Shown: positions 11,502 to 34,052 of the stretch, piece after piece
How the letters are laid out: every line of letters starts with the position of its first letter
How positions within the stretch are numbered: the first letter of the stretch is position 1
From: Lutjanus erythropterus
Lineage: Eukaryota > Chordata > Actinopteri > Lutjaniformes > Lutjanidae
DNA: 64,000 nucleotides
Assembly: GCA_020091685.1 (NCBI GenBank)
Contig: CM034597.1
Span: forward strand, 5,962,532 to 6,026,531
Direction of reading: 5' to 3'
Notes under the pieces: model-generated
Seen by the model: the letters and a program-made list of their open reading frames with translations, nothing else
Told to the model about the DNA's origin: nothing
Database searches by the model: none
Position numbers and translations under genes: made by a program

Positions 11502-12041
11502 CAGGGGTGGGCAATTATTTTTCATGGGGGGGCCACATGAAAAATTGAGCAGGCTGCCGTGGGCCAAACACAAATGATACAAGCTCCCAATAATTGCCAA
11601 ATCTCTAATAGTGGAATGGTCAGTGGTGGTGTTCTTTATAGAGCACTTCTACTGTTGGTCACCCTCTCTGAACTGCCATGTGATAAACTGTGGGATGATA
11701 TTTTGTTGGCGATGTCCATAACTTGATGTTTCACTGTGTGCCATGCACGCTGCATACATGTTGCAATGAAACTGGCAGCAAAAGTAGAAGAACAACATAA
11801 ACAGCATGGATGTACAGAATCGAGTGTTAAATTTACAGTTTAATATAAAAGATAAAGTTCTTTATTATTACCAATAATTGAACACAGCACTGACGCCTTT
11901 CAAAATAAAGGTCTCATAACCAGTTAATGGTAAGCGACATGTTATTGATGTTGCTAGATTTTTAACTTTTGGTCTTGTGGGCCACATGAAATCTCTCAGG
12001 GGGCCACATCCGGCCCCCGGGCCACATTTTGCCCAGGTCTG
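11502..12041. mobile_element. 540-bp hAT-like non-autonomous element with 8-bp target duplication
   Basis: The left end is CAGGGGTGGGCAATTATTTT and the right end in reverse complement is CAGACCTGGGCAAAATGTGG, with GGGGCCACATG-like text on both subterminal sides. The exact duplication CTCTAATG flanks it (11494-11501 and 12042-12049). The ends resemble the Charlie group of hAT elements. The inside has no transposase frame. Confidence 0.88.
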
Positions 12042-12044
12042 CTC

Positions 12045-12820
12045 TAATGCATAACACTTAATTTACTTGGAATGACATGAGAAATAATAAAGCTATAGTG
12101 GAGAAGTAATAAATCAGAATGACTGGAAAGAGATATGGACGTGCATTTTTATTTTGTTTTGTTTTTGCTTTAATGCCTACAAATACAGGTATGTCTGTAA
12201 AAGGAGACAATACAGATCTAAATAGCAGACAAACCTTGATTAGATCAGTCTTGTCGGTGGGAGTATTTTCTACCGCCTATGGTGGACTGTCTGACTGCCA
12301 AAGTGCAGGAGCCGAGTCCCAGACTGGAGTAATTTTGACAGATCAAACATTTTGCCCACAGTCTATGATCTAATGTTTGAATCCTTAATATAATCAAGGC
12401 AACTGCACTTTCCCTTATTTAATTTACATTCAAGTTGCAGAGAGGACTTTGAAATTGATGCATAAAAATTCAGCAGAATCGAGGAAATAAAATGTTTGGC
12501 ACTCATGAAGGAGGACGCCCCGAGACCCCTTATTTGATTTGTGTCCTCGCGCCTGCAGCCACTGGCAAGGTGTCGCTTAATTTTCCATACTGAAGGTAGC
12601 AACCCTATTCCTGAGCCATGCAAAATAAGAACATGAACATAATGCCAGGTTAAACTGATTAAGTTATTGTAACTGTGTGTAAACTCAGAGCTCAGTATTG
12701 AAGCACAGTCTGCATGTAATGCATGTGTATTACCGTTTTCACAGGAGTGTTCTTGTGTTTACGGCTCACTGCGTGGTATTGAGATAGATTACATTCACAG
12801 GTCAGTTGATTGCATGTAAA
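12045..12820. other. no gene recognised
   Basis: Unassigned sequence with frames of 84-86 codons on both strands and no domain signal. Confidence 0.4.
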
Positions 12821-12829
12821 ACTAATCAC

Positions 12830-13270
12830 AGTAATTATCCCCGCGTTGCCAGTCAGAGGTATTGTCATTGACAGTTTGACCAAATGATTCCAGCACTGTT
12901 GTCTGATCTGTAATCACTTGTTCTCTCTGTTTACCACCAGCAGGTTTTGTTGCTGTTGTAGCAGCTGTGATATTTGTAATGTTACCGGTAAACCAACTCA
13001 AACCAGAAGAGTGCACCCAGTAGAGTGCAGATCCCAGCCAGGCAACATATGGTGAAGCACTTACTGCAATTCCACCACAACTGCCGGATGCTGAAACAAG
13101 ATTTAAAACTGAACAAGTTGCCAATCACTTCCAGCCCCTAGTGGCCGGTTAAGAAGAGTGCAAAGTCAGCTGTCAATGATTGTATAAAACAGAGTGGTCA
13201 AAAATATAAGTACTTCCTTACAGTTGTATTTCTCCACTAACCAGTCAAGTTACAGTTTGTCTGCACAGAC
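12830..13270. repeat. interspersed repeat, inverted relative of 53.45-53.95 kb
   Basis: CTGAAACAAGATTTAAAACT, CTAGTGGCCGGTTAAGAAG and AGTCAGCTGTCAATG match, in reverse complement, 53865-53945. The element ends are not defined. Confidence 0.5.
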
Positions 13271-13634
13271 ACATTATGTATAAAAGACTTAAAGTTAATA
13301 TGGAACTCACCACTATATTGGCCTGTAATTTTGAAGGAATTTAATTAAAGGTATGAAATGTATTTTGTGTGTGATTCCAGTGAATAATTTCCATTGAGAA
13401 ACATGCTGTCTTCACTTAGAGACTATTTGCACAGAGAAGGACAGAGGACTGATGGAGAGCTGGACATTATGATGTCACTGTGAAGCTGACCTTTGACATT
13501 TTTGATACAAAATGTCATCACCTCATAATTTTATCCTACTAGACATTTGTGTGTAATTTTGTCACAATTAATCAGTTGAGTCCATGTGAAGATTTGTGTC
13601 AGATTTGAAGCGTACACACTCATGTCAGCTATTT

Positions 13635-13815
13635 ATTTTTTAATCTTTGGGCTTTGGGGAAGGTATTGAGTATTTTCAAGTGAAAAGGCTCGAGTCCAGG
13701 TTAAGTCAAGAGACATTTTGATTTTGTCAAATTAAGTCTAACATCATAAAATTTATGACTAAACTCTAACTTCAGTCCAACTATGTGACTGGAAACCACA
13801 CATCTGGCCGACCTG
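13635..13815. repeat. fragment of the 17.7-19.0-kb element family
   Basis: The text AAAAGGCTCGAGTCCAGG, TTTTGTCAAATTAAGTCTAA and TATGTGACTGGA resembles 18868-19000. A weaker relative lies at about 6430-6520. Confidence 0.45.
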
Positions 13816-15130
13816 CCCTCTACACCTCTACCTCTACCTTCCTCAGCTTGTGAGTTTGAGCCCTGGATGATGCTAAATAAACATACTAATATCTCCTCAG
13901 GCGCAGTGCAGATGGACCCTCCTGTATTTTCTGTTGTGCAGCTGTGCAGCAGCTATATTTGTCTCTGAAAAGTTACCCTGACCTCAGTGTCCTCACAAAT
14001 TGTGAAAGCAGCCCACTGCATCTCTTTAAGTGTCCTCATCACTGTCATTATTACATGTGACCAATAATTTTCCTGTCTATTTTACAGTGTGGCAGGGCAC
14101 AGTTCCTCACGATCATTTTAGAAGTATAATTGGATGCTTCCTGTGAGCAACCAGCATGATTGAAAATTGAAAATTAGTGAGTATTTCCATTTTCTGCTGT
14201 TTTGTATTTTTACTCCATTGGAAGTATTGAACCTTTTTCTTCACACCACTGATCTGACACATCAAAGTTACAGCACAGATAAATATTTTATATACAAAAC
14301 ATACGGTCATCTTAAAGCAACATTATACAAGATTTTGATTTTTTTTTTTTTGTGAATTGGCAGCCCTACAGTTTCTACTGCAACTCATTTATTCAGCACT
14401 GTCATAAATATGGATAGCAGCAGCAACTTGGCTAACACAGCCAGATATTACTTACCAGTCCAACAGCAAGAAGGCCATGACCTTTCAGCATAATGTCATT
14501 CAAGTGAACTGAGAGAAAACTAGACTTCTGCTCCTCCTCTTGCCTTTGTTTTCAGGCTTTAGAAAATCTAGCCTGTGATGGGATACTTTGTCTAATCACA
14601 GGTCAGAAAAAGGGCATTCCTATCAGCTATTTCACAAATGCAGATGTGTGCAGCCGTGCTCATGTTCCTTTAGACAGGGAAAGGCTGAATCAAATTTGAG
14701 GAATCTTGCGGGAAATCCTGCCGCTTGTGATAATTTTCCAATATCTTTGCCTACAATGGTGAGTTGGAGTACAAAACACATTCGTGAACACATCCCGGCT
14801 CCACACTGAGCTCTGGGCCCATTATGTTCAATCCCATGGTCCTGGCATCAATGGGTGACAAAGAGGTGTGATGACAAACAGCGGGGAGTAACTTTTTAAG
14901 GGGTGCAGTGGTGTGACTGTTGTGTACTAGTCTCTCTTCCTGCTGTTAGACAGCGTCACAGCTGCCTCCGAAGCCTGGGCGCTCCTCCACAGTGATAACA
15001 TGTATTGAAATTCAAATTATGATCTGATCAGAAAAATAATTTTTTTGTTGTGTTTGGGTTCCGTTGCCTGCCACATGTGCCAGATACTAAGAATGAAAGT
15101 AATGTTGGGGTGCACAGATAGGAAGCAACA
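13816..15130. other. no gene recognised
   Basis: Non-coding sequence with a short T-run (14338-14351) and a repeat-like CTTAAAGCAACATTATACAA at about 14311 also seen in variant form at about 30541. Confidence 0.4.
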
Positions 15131-16455
15131 AATGCTCTGTTAAGTTGGGTGGATTTTTCAAGTATCTGTACTTAAATTTTTTAATTGTCTGACAACTTTT
15201 TACTCCCTATATTTGAACACAAATGTTTATACTTTATATTCCTTACATTTTTAAAACAGGCGTGTTACTTTAGTTTTAATGCATTTTACTTAAACCAAAA
15301 TAGATGGGACAAAAATAGAAAAGACAGGACAGAGATAATAAGATGAAAAAGATGTAAAAGACTTAAAATGAAAATGATGTAAAAGACCTAACAAGGTGAA
15401 AACAACATGACAAGACAAAAACTACAGAAATGGTGTAACATGCTGGAAAAAACATACACAACATAACAAGACAATGACAATGATAAAAGTGAAACAGACA
15501 AAAACAACTGAAACGACAGAAAAGATGATGTCTCATTGTGTTTACCAGTGCATACCAACCATGACAGACACATCAAGACAAAAAAGACATAACAAGACAG
15601 AAAAAAAACAATGTAAAAGACATACCAAAATAAAACCTAAAAAACCTAAAAATCATCAAAGAAGACATAACGAGACAAAAACAAGGTTAAAGACGTAACA
15701 AGATGTTAAATGTCATACAAGGTGCAACAAGACAAAAAATTTAAAAAACATAAGTCAAAAAAAATGTTACAAGATGAAAAATGACATAAAAGACAAAAGA
15801 TGAAAAACCATGTAAAAAAAAAGACAAAAAAGACGTAACAAGACAAAAACAAGGTAGAAGATGTAAAAAGATAAACAAGATCCAGCAAGACAAAAAGACA
15901 TAACAAGACGATGTAACAAGACAAAAAACAATCTGAAAGACAACAAATCAAAAAAGACATCAGACTAAAAACAATGTCACATGACGACAAAAACACAAGA
16001 CGAAAAACAACATAAAAGATAAACAAAAAAGATGTAACAAGATGAAAAATGTCATACATGTCATGAAAAACAACATAAAACACAAACGATGAAAAACAAT
16101 GTAATAAAAAAAGACAAGAAAGACATAAGATGAAAAACAAAGTAAAAGATATAAGACAACAGGAGGAAAAATGACAAAGAAGGCAACAAGACATGACAAA
16201 AAACACATATTAGACAGAACAAGATCAAAAAATCACAAGACAAAAAAGACGTAAAAAACCTAAAAACTGCTTAAAAGACAAAACAGACGAGGGAGACGCA
16301 GAGAAAAGCTTAGCTTCAGTTAGCTGGTAGAAATGTCCTTCAGATGGCGACTTTTTTTGCTTTTACACCTTGAGTACATTTCAGAACCTGTACTTTTCCA
16401 CTTTTAATTGAGTGAAGTTAAATCAGTACTTCTACTTTTACCAGCCTTTTTTTAA
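15130..16455 (+). repeat. element with a 1-kb purine-rich minisatellite core
   Basis: The core (about 15300-16280) is an irregular array of words such as AACAAGACAAAAA, GATGTAAAAGAC and GACATAACAAGAC, almost free of C/T on this strand except in recurring GT and AC steps. Flanks carry AAGTATCTGTACTTAAAT and TTGAGTACATTTCAGAACCT-type text. 31735-32335 is a shorter relative on the opposite strand. Long open frames here (for example 15706-16206 minus, Phe/Leu/Ser/Cys-rich) are by-products of the array. Confidence 0.8.
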
Positions 16456-17730
16456 AAACAAGTTGCTGTACTGTCTGTCTGTTGGGATGAAGAAAAATTT
16501 CTCTTTATGCCAGTCATTAAACTACATCTCCCACTTTTGACAGTGTGGAACTTTCATTAAAAGTATAAACATAGAGGCTGACAGCCTCCAGATCAAACCG
16601 GGCCAACATGAGCGGCTGTGTGCTGCTTAGAACATAAAAGAAGCGCTGGATGTCATCTTTAAATATGCTCACGTATATACGCTCAAGTTATTTGGGGGAT
16701 TTGATGGGAGTTTATTTAATGATAAGAGCAGTGTAGCTTAAAGAAATACGACACACTTGAGTTATGTGGGTAGTCTGTGATAAATGATTAAGTGATACAT
16801 GATGTCCACACAATGATGGATGATTACGTTTATGGTCGGCTAAAAGTATGCAGCCAAGAATAAATAATCTGAGCAGCCCCACAACAGGTTTCGTGCTTGG
16901 AAACATAAAACACACATTACCTAAGATAAGAGGTAAATATAAGTTAAAAACATTGCTCGAAGTGCAGCGAGATCAAAGCAGCAAACAGCACACAAGCATG
17001 TGTAGTCCATAACTTTACTTTGGAAAATACACATTTATCAGTTTGAGGCACTTGAGCTGCCACATATCTCTTGCTAATGAGGCCCCTCATAATCTCACAA
17101 ATGTATCAATGAACACAGATCGACATCCATGAATATTTTAAGCAGTCATGGCACAACAAGAGACTTCACAGCTACGACATGAAGCTACGATGTCTTCTTC
17201 AACACCGTCAGAGGGACAGCTGGGTGTGAGAGTGCACCCAGAGCCAATCCCTTCTGCAAGTTTAACATTTAACACAGCATGGGATGAAAAAAAAAATACA
17301 TGAGACATTTTGGTTCCAACCATTTTGGAAAACTTTCAAATCATTTAACCACATTTGAGCATGTCAATTCTTGGAAAAACAAAAAAAAAATCATGATTTT
17401 ACCTTTGGGAGGGGTTTATGTAATTGTACACATTTAATCTACATAAGCAAATCAGGATAAATGTACACTTTAAAGGAAAATTTCACCTCAAAAGTAAAGT
17501 TTTAAACCATCTATTATCATACCACTTTTTGCTGCTTTATTATCTTTACATGGAGCAGCTCACAGTCCTGTGCAGTGAGAAATTCACTGCTAAATGTACA
17601 TACAAACTTATCAGCTGACATGAATCCAGTGTTCCTGTATGCATTTGTACTGACTCTGTCTTAATGTAAATACAGGAAAACTTATTTTTCTTGTTTATTT
17701 CACTTTATGCCATTCTTCTTCTCATAATAT
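16456..17730. other. no gene recognised
   Basis: AT-rich sequence without a recognisable gene or clear repeat ends. Confidence 0.4.
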
Positions 17731-17734
17731 CCAC

Positions 17735-19000
17735 CAGAGATGGGACCAAGTCATTGTTTTGCAAGTCACAAATAAGTCTCAAGTCTTTGCATTTAAGTCC
17801 CAAGTCAAGACAGGCAAGTCCCAAGCCACAATGAGCTCTTCATCAAGCTAATCGCCATTTTAACGACACCTCAACTTTCCGTTCTTTGTGCTACGTCAGA
17901 TATTGAACAAAGCTGGAAGTCGCTGCATCCGTCTGTAATTTTCAGCACGTTCTGCAAGTCAGTATTTGTTGTAGTTTTTGTATCTGAACACGTAGCAATC
18001 AGCTATCACTACCACGGACGGTTATTGAAGTTCCTTCCCCATCCTACAAAAACAACCCTCGTTGTCACAGACACACCTCCACTCCTGAGTTGATGGTCAC
18101 CTTCTTTTCATACGGCGACGACAAGATTGGAGGATGGCGCATGCACATCAACGAGGAAGCGATCAGGCCGTCCTGCAGGAGAGAGAGCATTTTTGACGTC
18201 CGTTGACGTTTCTCTCTTCAACAGGACTCGACCGGACACACTGTGAGGCAACTCCGGTAAATAGTACTGAATAGAACTGTTTTCTTTTTGAATCGAGTTG
18301 AATTGTTTTCTTTTTGCATCAAACTGAACTGTAAACAGGAAGTGAATTTTTGTTTGAAAATACGGACTGGATTTGGGGTTTTCTGGATGAGACTGATTGC
18401 TCTGATTTCTCGGTTGCTGATTTTCTTTGTCTATGATTTTCTTCAATACACTTATCTGAACTAAACACCATCTGCAGTGGTATTGTGTTGTTTGTGTATT
18501 TGTTTACTTTTGGTTGTGTATTCTTATGGGTTTAAAAAAGGTGAATTTTCTGTTTTTCATGCTCTGATTTTGAACCTTTATATGAGGTTGAGAAACTAAA
18601 AAAATACTGACTCACATCCAGATGAAGTATTGTTAGGCGCTGACCTAACTGGCATCCCAGGCATCCCAAGTCAGACCGTCATAAGTTGTTTTCCAAATAG
18701 AGTTAAGACACAGTGATTCTTAATGGTTCTCTCCAGCAACTTAAACAAAGTGAATCTGGGGAATTCAGTGTGGACTTGCTGAGAATGAGTTGATTCAGGA
18801 AATGGCGGGAAATTAATTAACTGGTAGATCCATACTTTTTAAATAACAACTTTTCAATCTTTGAGCCAAAAGGCTCAGGTCCAAGTGAAGTCACGCATCA
18901 TAGGAGTTGCAGTCCAATTTGGTTTGCAAGGCTTTTTTTTTTTCATTTTGTCAGATTAAGTCTAAAGTCCAAGTCATGTTACTCGAGTCCCACACCTCAG
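17735..19000. mobile_element. 1.27-kb hAT-like non-autonomous element
   Basis: The left end is CAGAGATGGGACCAAGTCAT; the right end in reverse complement is CTGAGGTGTGGGACTCGAGT. The flanks ATATCCAC (17727-17734) and TATTCCAC (19001-19008) look like a slightly diverged 8-bp target duplication. AAGTC-rich subterminal text is repeated on both sides (AAGTCTCAAGTC, AAGTCCAAGTC). No transposase frame is seen. Confidence 0.65.
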
Positions 19001-19079
19001 TATTCCACATTTCAGGAAATCCAGATACAAAACAAAGACAACCAGAACATAGACAGAGTAATAAAAGGTCTGTTCTCAC

Positions 19080-20190
19080 ATTGATCATAAATGAGCTGCA
19101 AACATGTATTCAGTGTGCTTGTAAAACACAAACAAGAGCCTACAGACATGCTGGCCTCTGTGAGGCTGTACTTAGGCACAGCGGTGCTTTGAGCTAAATG
19201 CTAATAGCATGCTAACAAGTTCACAATGACAGCGCTAACATGCCGATGCCAGGATGGCATAATATTTACCGTATTTGCCATCTTAGTTTAGCACGTTAGA
19301 AAGCTAATATCAGCTAATTAGCAAAGAACACAAAGTACAGCTGAGGCTGGTGTCAGTAGTGCAGGTATTTGGTCGTAAACCAGTAAGAGAAAATGAAAAC
19401 TTGACCTGATGGATAATGGAAAGTTAAACAATTAAAAAAGTGATTACAATTCATCCTGAGAGGAACATGAATGTATGTACCAGTGATTGTATATAGCAAT
19501 GTCTCCATTTCCTCCACTGTGCAAAAATGAAGCCAGAATATCCCAGATACGAGCACTGCTGTCTTGTTCTCTAGCGTTGGAGCCACAGTATTGAGGCCCC
19601 ACGCTTTTCATATCATCACTTAACTAATTAAAACTTATTAGAAAAATGTACACTTGAAGAAACATCAGTGTGATAAGAACTACCAAAAATGACAGAAACC
19701 ATCTTTAGAAAAAACATGATTTGACGTGTATTTTGAGTTTTTAGTTTGGCCCGCGTCCCATCGGCTAACATGGAGAGGGTGGGAGTTATGACGTTTGCTG
19801 CAGCCAGCCACCAGGGGGCAATGGAGATGATGATGTTTTGGCTTCACTTTTTGGGAGGTGTCATGTTGTCTGTCTTTGTACCAAATGTCACAACGATCCA
19901 ATAGTGGTTGAGATATTTCACTAAAAAACAAAAATGTACATATCATGGTGGCCCCAGAGGAAAAACCAGAGAATCATCACAGTCATCAAGATTCATCTTC
20001 TGGGGGTCATGAATGTCTGTATTAAAGTCCATGGCAGTCCATCCAATTATTGTTATTTCAGTCTGGACCAAAGTGAACGGACCGATCAACAGACTTTGCC
20101 ACACCTTGAAATATTGGAAACCATGTTGTGTGAAACACAGGTTGTGTGAAGACACTCCACGTCTGAAACACTCCCAGTGGACCTTAAGGG
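19080..20190 (+). repeat. interspersed repeat, third member of the 5.5/7.1-kb family
   Basis: It shares the CTGTGAGGCTGTACTTAGGC block, a GCTAATAGCATGCTAAC-rich part, ACAAAGTACAGCTGAGGCTG, and the tail GTGGCCCCAGAGGAAAAACC/GGCAGTCCATCCAATTATTG with 7.56-7.95 kb. Confidence 0.55.
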
Positions 20191-20318
20191 GTTAACACTG
20201 CGCTGCGCCAGAAAGTTGAGAGACGCAGATTAAATTGGAGCAGAGGGGGAAAAATCCTGATGGGATTCTGGTATGGGTCTAGCTCCAAAAACAGTGGAGC
20301 ATACAATTCCAATAATTA

Positions 20319-21456
20319 GGGCCAGGTATCGGTACTCAATACCTTTAAAGCCTCTGTAAACCCAAATCCACTATTCTTCTAATCATGTAATTTAGGGTCT
20401 TATGTACATAATAGTAAGTATATAAAAAGTCAAAAAAACATAGATTTAATCCAAATTTTATATATTGTCTTTTAAATTTGTGTACATTTTCCTGTATCGA
20501 TTGAGAATTACGCAATTAATTTCATAAACCAATCATAAAAAATCCACATCAGTTGCTGTGTGCGTGCAACAAACCTTCTCTTCTCCTGCTGCTGCAGCTG
20601 CTCAATGAATCTGAGCCAACTCAACAATATAATATGACTCCTTTAACACAAGCATTGATTTAACCTGCCGCTCAAATCAATATTGGTTATATTAAGAACA
20701 TTTTCCCCGCTTTACTTTACAGCCACAAAACACCACCGAAAAGAAATCACTTTCCCCCCGCAGGACTCGGGAGTTGCTGGTCCACTGCTGCTTCAATCCA
20801 CAGCAGTTAATGTTAGATCAGAACAAACGTCTTAAAACACCGAAGTCACACAATTACACAAAGTACACAAACTAAGACAAATACAAACTCCTACAACTCC
20901 CTGTCCTACATGATAAAGACACTGTTTCTGTCCATGGAGTCTGATGGCTGTGTACGCTTAAAAACATATTGATTTTTTAGGTGGTCCTTTCTTTAGGTGT
21001 TAAAATACATTTTGCTGCTTCCTGTATCTACAGCGGTCCACACACAGCAGTGCATTATTTAGCTCCTGTGTTGGGACTCCTGAGGCAGCTGTCAATCAAG
21101 CGTGAGCTTACCCGGTCACACACTTTTGGAAAATGGTGTAAACAGCAGAATGAGCTGTTTTTGAACCAGGTTTTCTAATAATTACGAACGTTTATTTTCA
21201 CTCAGATCTTTGCACTTACTGAGAAACTTAACTTTGATATCATATATGCATTTTTCTGATTTCAAGCCAAATTTTCAGAGGTTTGAATGTATAGTTTGAA
21301 ATAACCCAGTCCCAAGCAGTATCGAAACTTCTCCAAACGATGCCTGTATTTAATACTTTTGGTACCAAGCTCTCGAAAAATGACTTTTTATGTGGTCTTG
21401 CTCGCGGCAAGTGTCCTCTGTGGAGAAAGAACCTTTAAAACAATACCCAGCCCTAC
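20319..21456. mobile_element. MITE-like element with AGGGCTGGGTATCG-type ends
   Basis: The left end AGGGCCAGGTATCGGTAC and the right end, in reverse complement AGGGCTGGGTATTGTTTTA, form terminal inverted repeats. GTATCGAAAC and TTTTGGTACC subterminal words agree with this common fish repeat type. A clean target duplication was not found. Confidence 0.55.
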
Positions 21457-22617
21457 CCATAATGCATTCCATTTGTTGGACCCTCCCTGCCTGGTAAAAA
21501 ACTGCAACTCCATACAGTGGAATAATCCTGTAAGTCAGGTGCCTGCAGTGTGGGAGAAGTTTAGTATTTGTCTTGTCATCTTGAGTGCATTAACATTATG
21601 TTAAGCTTTTTTCTTTTCTTTAATCACCACCTAAACAACTTTTTCATCATAAAGCGTCCTCCTCTCATCGCTGACTTTTTAATCACTTTGTAAGAGCAGG
21701 GTTTAGAGGCAGTGGCTTCAATACATAAATAAATAAATAAATAGATAGACAGATAAGAACAGGCACAAATAAATGGAACCTGCAGCATGCGTGTGCACTC
21801 AGCACCATCAGAGATTCAGGTGAGGCTAAACAGTTCACTCAGTTCCTGCCAGGTTCAACAAAAACATTACTCAGTCGATGGTCAATCATCATTCAGAGAA
21901 CGTTATTTTTCAGCGGATCTCCCTTTGAAAACAATATTTTGATGTTTTTTTTTTACTTTTAAAGAATAATGCATTTCTTTAAAAAAAAGACAAAAAAACA
22001 TCAAAATCCATGACAGGTGTTAACAACCTGGACTTGAGGGATCGAGTGCTAACGCATTTCTAATAACTCAGCTCATCTATTGGGAGCCAATTAAAAGCAT
22101 GTATTTCAAACCATCTGTATTCAGTTCTTGTGACTATGCAGTCAGCAAACATTTCCCAAGGATGCTCCTCTGCTGATGTACTGCCATAAAAATACACGAT
22201 TTTCTACACAATCACAGCCTGTCAGCCCATAATTGTTTTGTTTATCGTCTTTCTTTTCTTTCAAGCTCTCTATAATAGCATGTTTGTTTTGCTGCACTGA
22301 TTCAACAGGTCAAATAATTTGGATTATCAATGATAAATTAAATTTTGTTCATTTGCTGATTATCAGGAGCAAAAAAGCACTTCTGTGTTGCTTTGATTCT
22401 ATACAATAGACACAAAAACAACAACAAAACATTAGTATGAATCTCCAAACTAAAGGTAATAAATGCAAAACGTAAAGGAACTGAGATCACATGTGCATCA
22501 CTGCTGTTCTTTGATTTTCTGGACGTCTATATTCAGGACGACCCGTATTCTTTTCCAAAAAGAAAAATGACAGTGTAGTGGTGACAGTCAGTCAAAAAGT
22601 CAAAACAGTCCACCAGC
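21457..22617. other. 3' flank of shisal2a, possibly 3' untranslated region
   Basis: No gene. It contains an AAAT/GATA microsatellite (about 21726-21753) and a 16-bp perfect foldback at 21936-21951/21992-22007. There is no clear poly(A) signal in the gene's orientation near the stop codon. Confidence 0.4.
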
Positions 22618-33014
<10,397 letters not shown>

Positions 33015-33018
<4 letters not shown>

Positions 33019-33110
33019 GTCAGACGCGCTCTGTCCGCACATGGACGCAGCACGGAGGCGGTGTGGCGCACAGCGAAGCCCGCTCTCATTTCTCTCGCAC
33101 CGCCGCCCAT
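33015..33110 (-). promoter_or_regulatory. upstream open reading frame overlapping the shisal2a start by ATGA
   Basis: ATG at 33110-33108 opens a 31-codon frame (beginning MGGGAREMRAGF) whose TGA (33017-33015) overlaps the main ATG (33018-33016) as ATGA. If the transcript starts upstream of 33110, ribosomes finishing this frame would stop exactly at the shisal2a start, a layout compatible with reinitiation or with damping of translation. A start-stop pair (ATG TGA, 33142-33137) lies just upstream. The transcription start is unknown, so function is inference. Confidence 0.45.
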
Positions 33111-33248
33111 CTCCTGCCGCTGCTGCTCCTGCAACTTCACATGGCTCCGTCAAAGTGTGACTGTGACTGTGGAGACTCACTCACTGCACCCCCACCTCCT
33201 CCTTATCATCATCATCATCTCTCTCCCTCCCTCTCTCTCTTACATCAT
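33019..33248 (-). promoter_or_regulatory. GC-rich, TATA-less 5' region of shisal2a
   Basis: The bases between the start codon and the first upstream repeat are much richer in G+C and CpG than the rest of the window, especially 32940-33120. No TATA box is visible. A GGGCGG Sp1-type box is read on the minus strand at about 33104-33109. A GA/CT-rich run (about 33216-33241) and an ATC/GAT trinucleotide run (about 33205-33219) lie at the far end. This fits the 5' untranslated region and core promoter of a CpG-type vertebrate gene; the exact start site cannot be read from sequence. Confidence 0.55.
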
Positions 33249-34052
33249 CAGGGTTGGGAGGGTTACTTTAAAAATGTATTCCAATAGTTACTAATTACCT
33301 GTTAGAAAATGTAACGTAATCCAAGTACAGTATTAATGTAGGCTAATGTAACTTCATTATTCTCCATTATTTTTGGACAGGCTTGGGGAGTAACGGAATA
33401 ATGGGGCTGCGTAATCTGGATACAAAAATGGTAACTGCATTCCATTACAGTTACAGATGAAAATACGGGGGAAATTAGCAGAAAAAAACAATATATCAAT
33501 CAATAAATTGTGCACAACAAAGAGAAGAATATAAGGACAAACTAATAAACCTAAAAACGAACATAAAAGACTTAGAACCATAATAATGTATATTAATGAT
33601 AATAAATTAATGTTTTGAGTCTTTTTTTATTATTATTATTTAAAAAAAGTCCAAACTCTCTGATTTCAGCTTCCTGAACGTAAATATTTTCTGGTTTCTT
33701 TACTCCTCTCTGACAGTAAACTGAAAATCTTTGGGTTGTGGACAAAACAAGACATTTGAGGACGTCATCTTGGACTTTGATCAACATTCTTCACCATTTT
33801 CTGACATTTCATGGACCAAACAACTGATCAGTTAATTGAGAAAGTAATCGATCAATTACATGATGATGAAAATAATCATTAGTTGCAGCCCTATAAACAC
33901 TATCAGGCTAATCAATTTCACCGTATTTTATATTGAGGTAATCTACATTACTTTAATATTGTGATACTTGGATTACAGTACTGACTACATTTTTTAACAG
34001 GTAATTAGTAACTGTATTGGAATACAGCTTTCAAGTAACCCTGCCAACCCTG
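33249..34052 (-). mobile_element. composite MITE, copy 1, ending 231 bp upstream of the shisal2a start
   Basis: The ends are CAGGGTTGGGAGGGTTACTT and, in complement, CAGGGTTGGCAGGGTTACTT; similarity continues inward for about 90 bp (GTATTCCAATA, GTTACTAATTACCTGTTA). The inside holds, on the minus strand, GGGCTGCAACTAATGATT...GTCCTCAAATGTCTTG. The same internal order occurs in copies 2 and 3. No clear target duplication and no coding frame. Confidence 0.65.

Noticed and set aside
15706..16206. 166-codon minus-strand frame rich in Phe, Leu, Cys and Ser, resembling a membrane protein
   Set aside because: It is the complement of the purine-rich minisatellite; overlapping frames on the same strand are equally open and the residues follow the array unit.
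33019..33180. N-terminal extension of shisal2a exon 1 to 115 codons
   Set aside because: The apparent start is GTG, the extra residues are Ala/Arg-rich 5' region, and the family start aligns at 33018.
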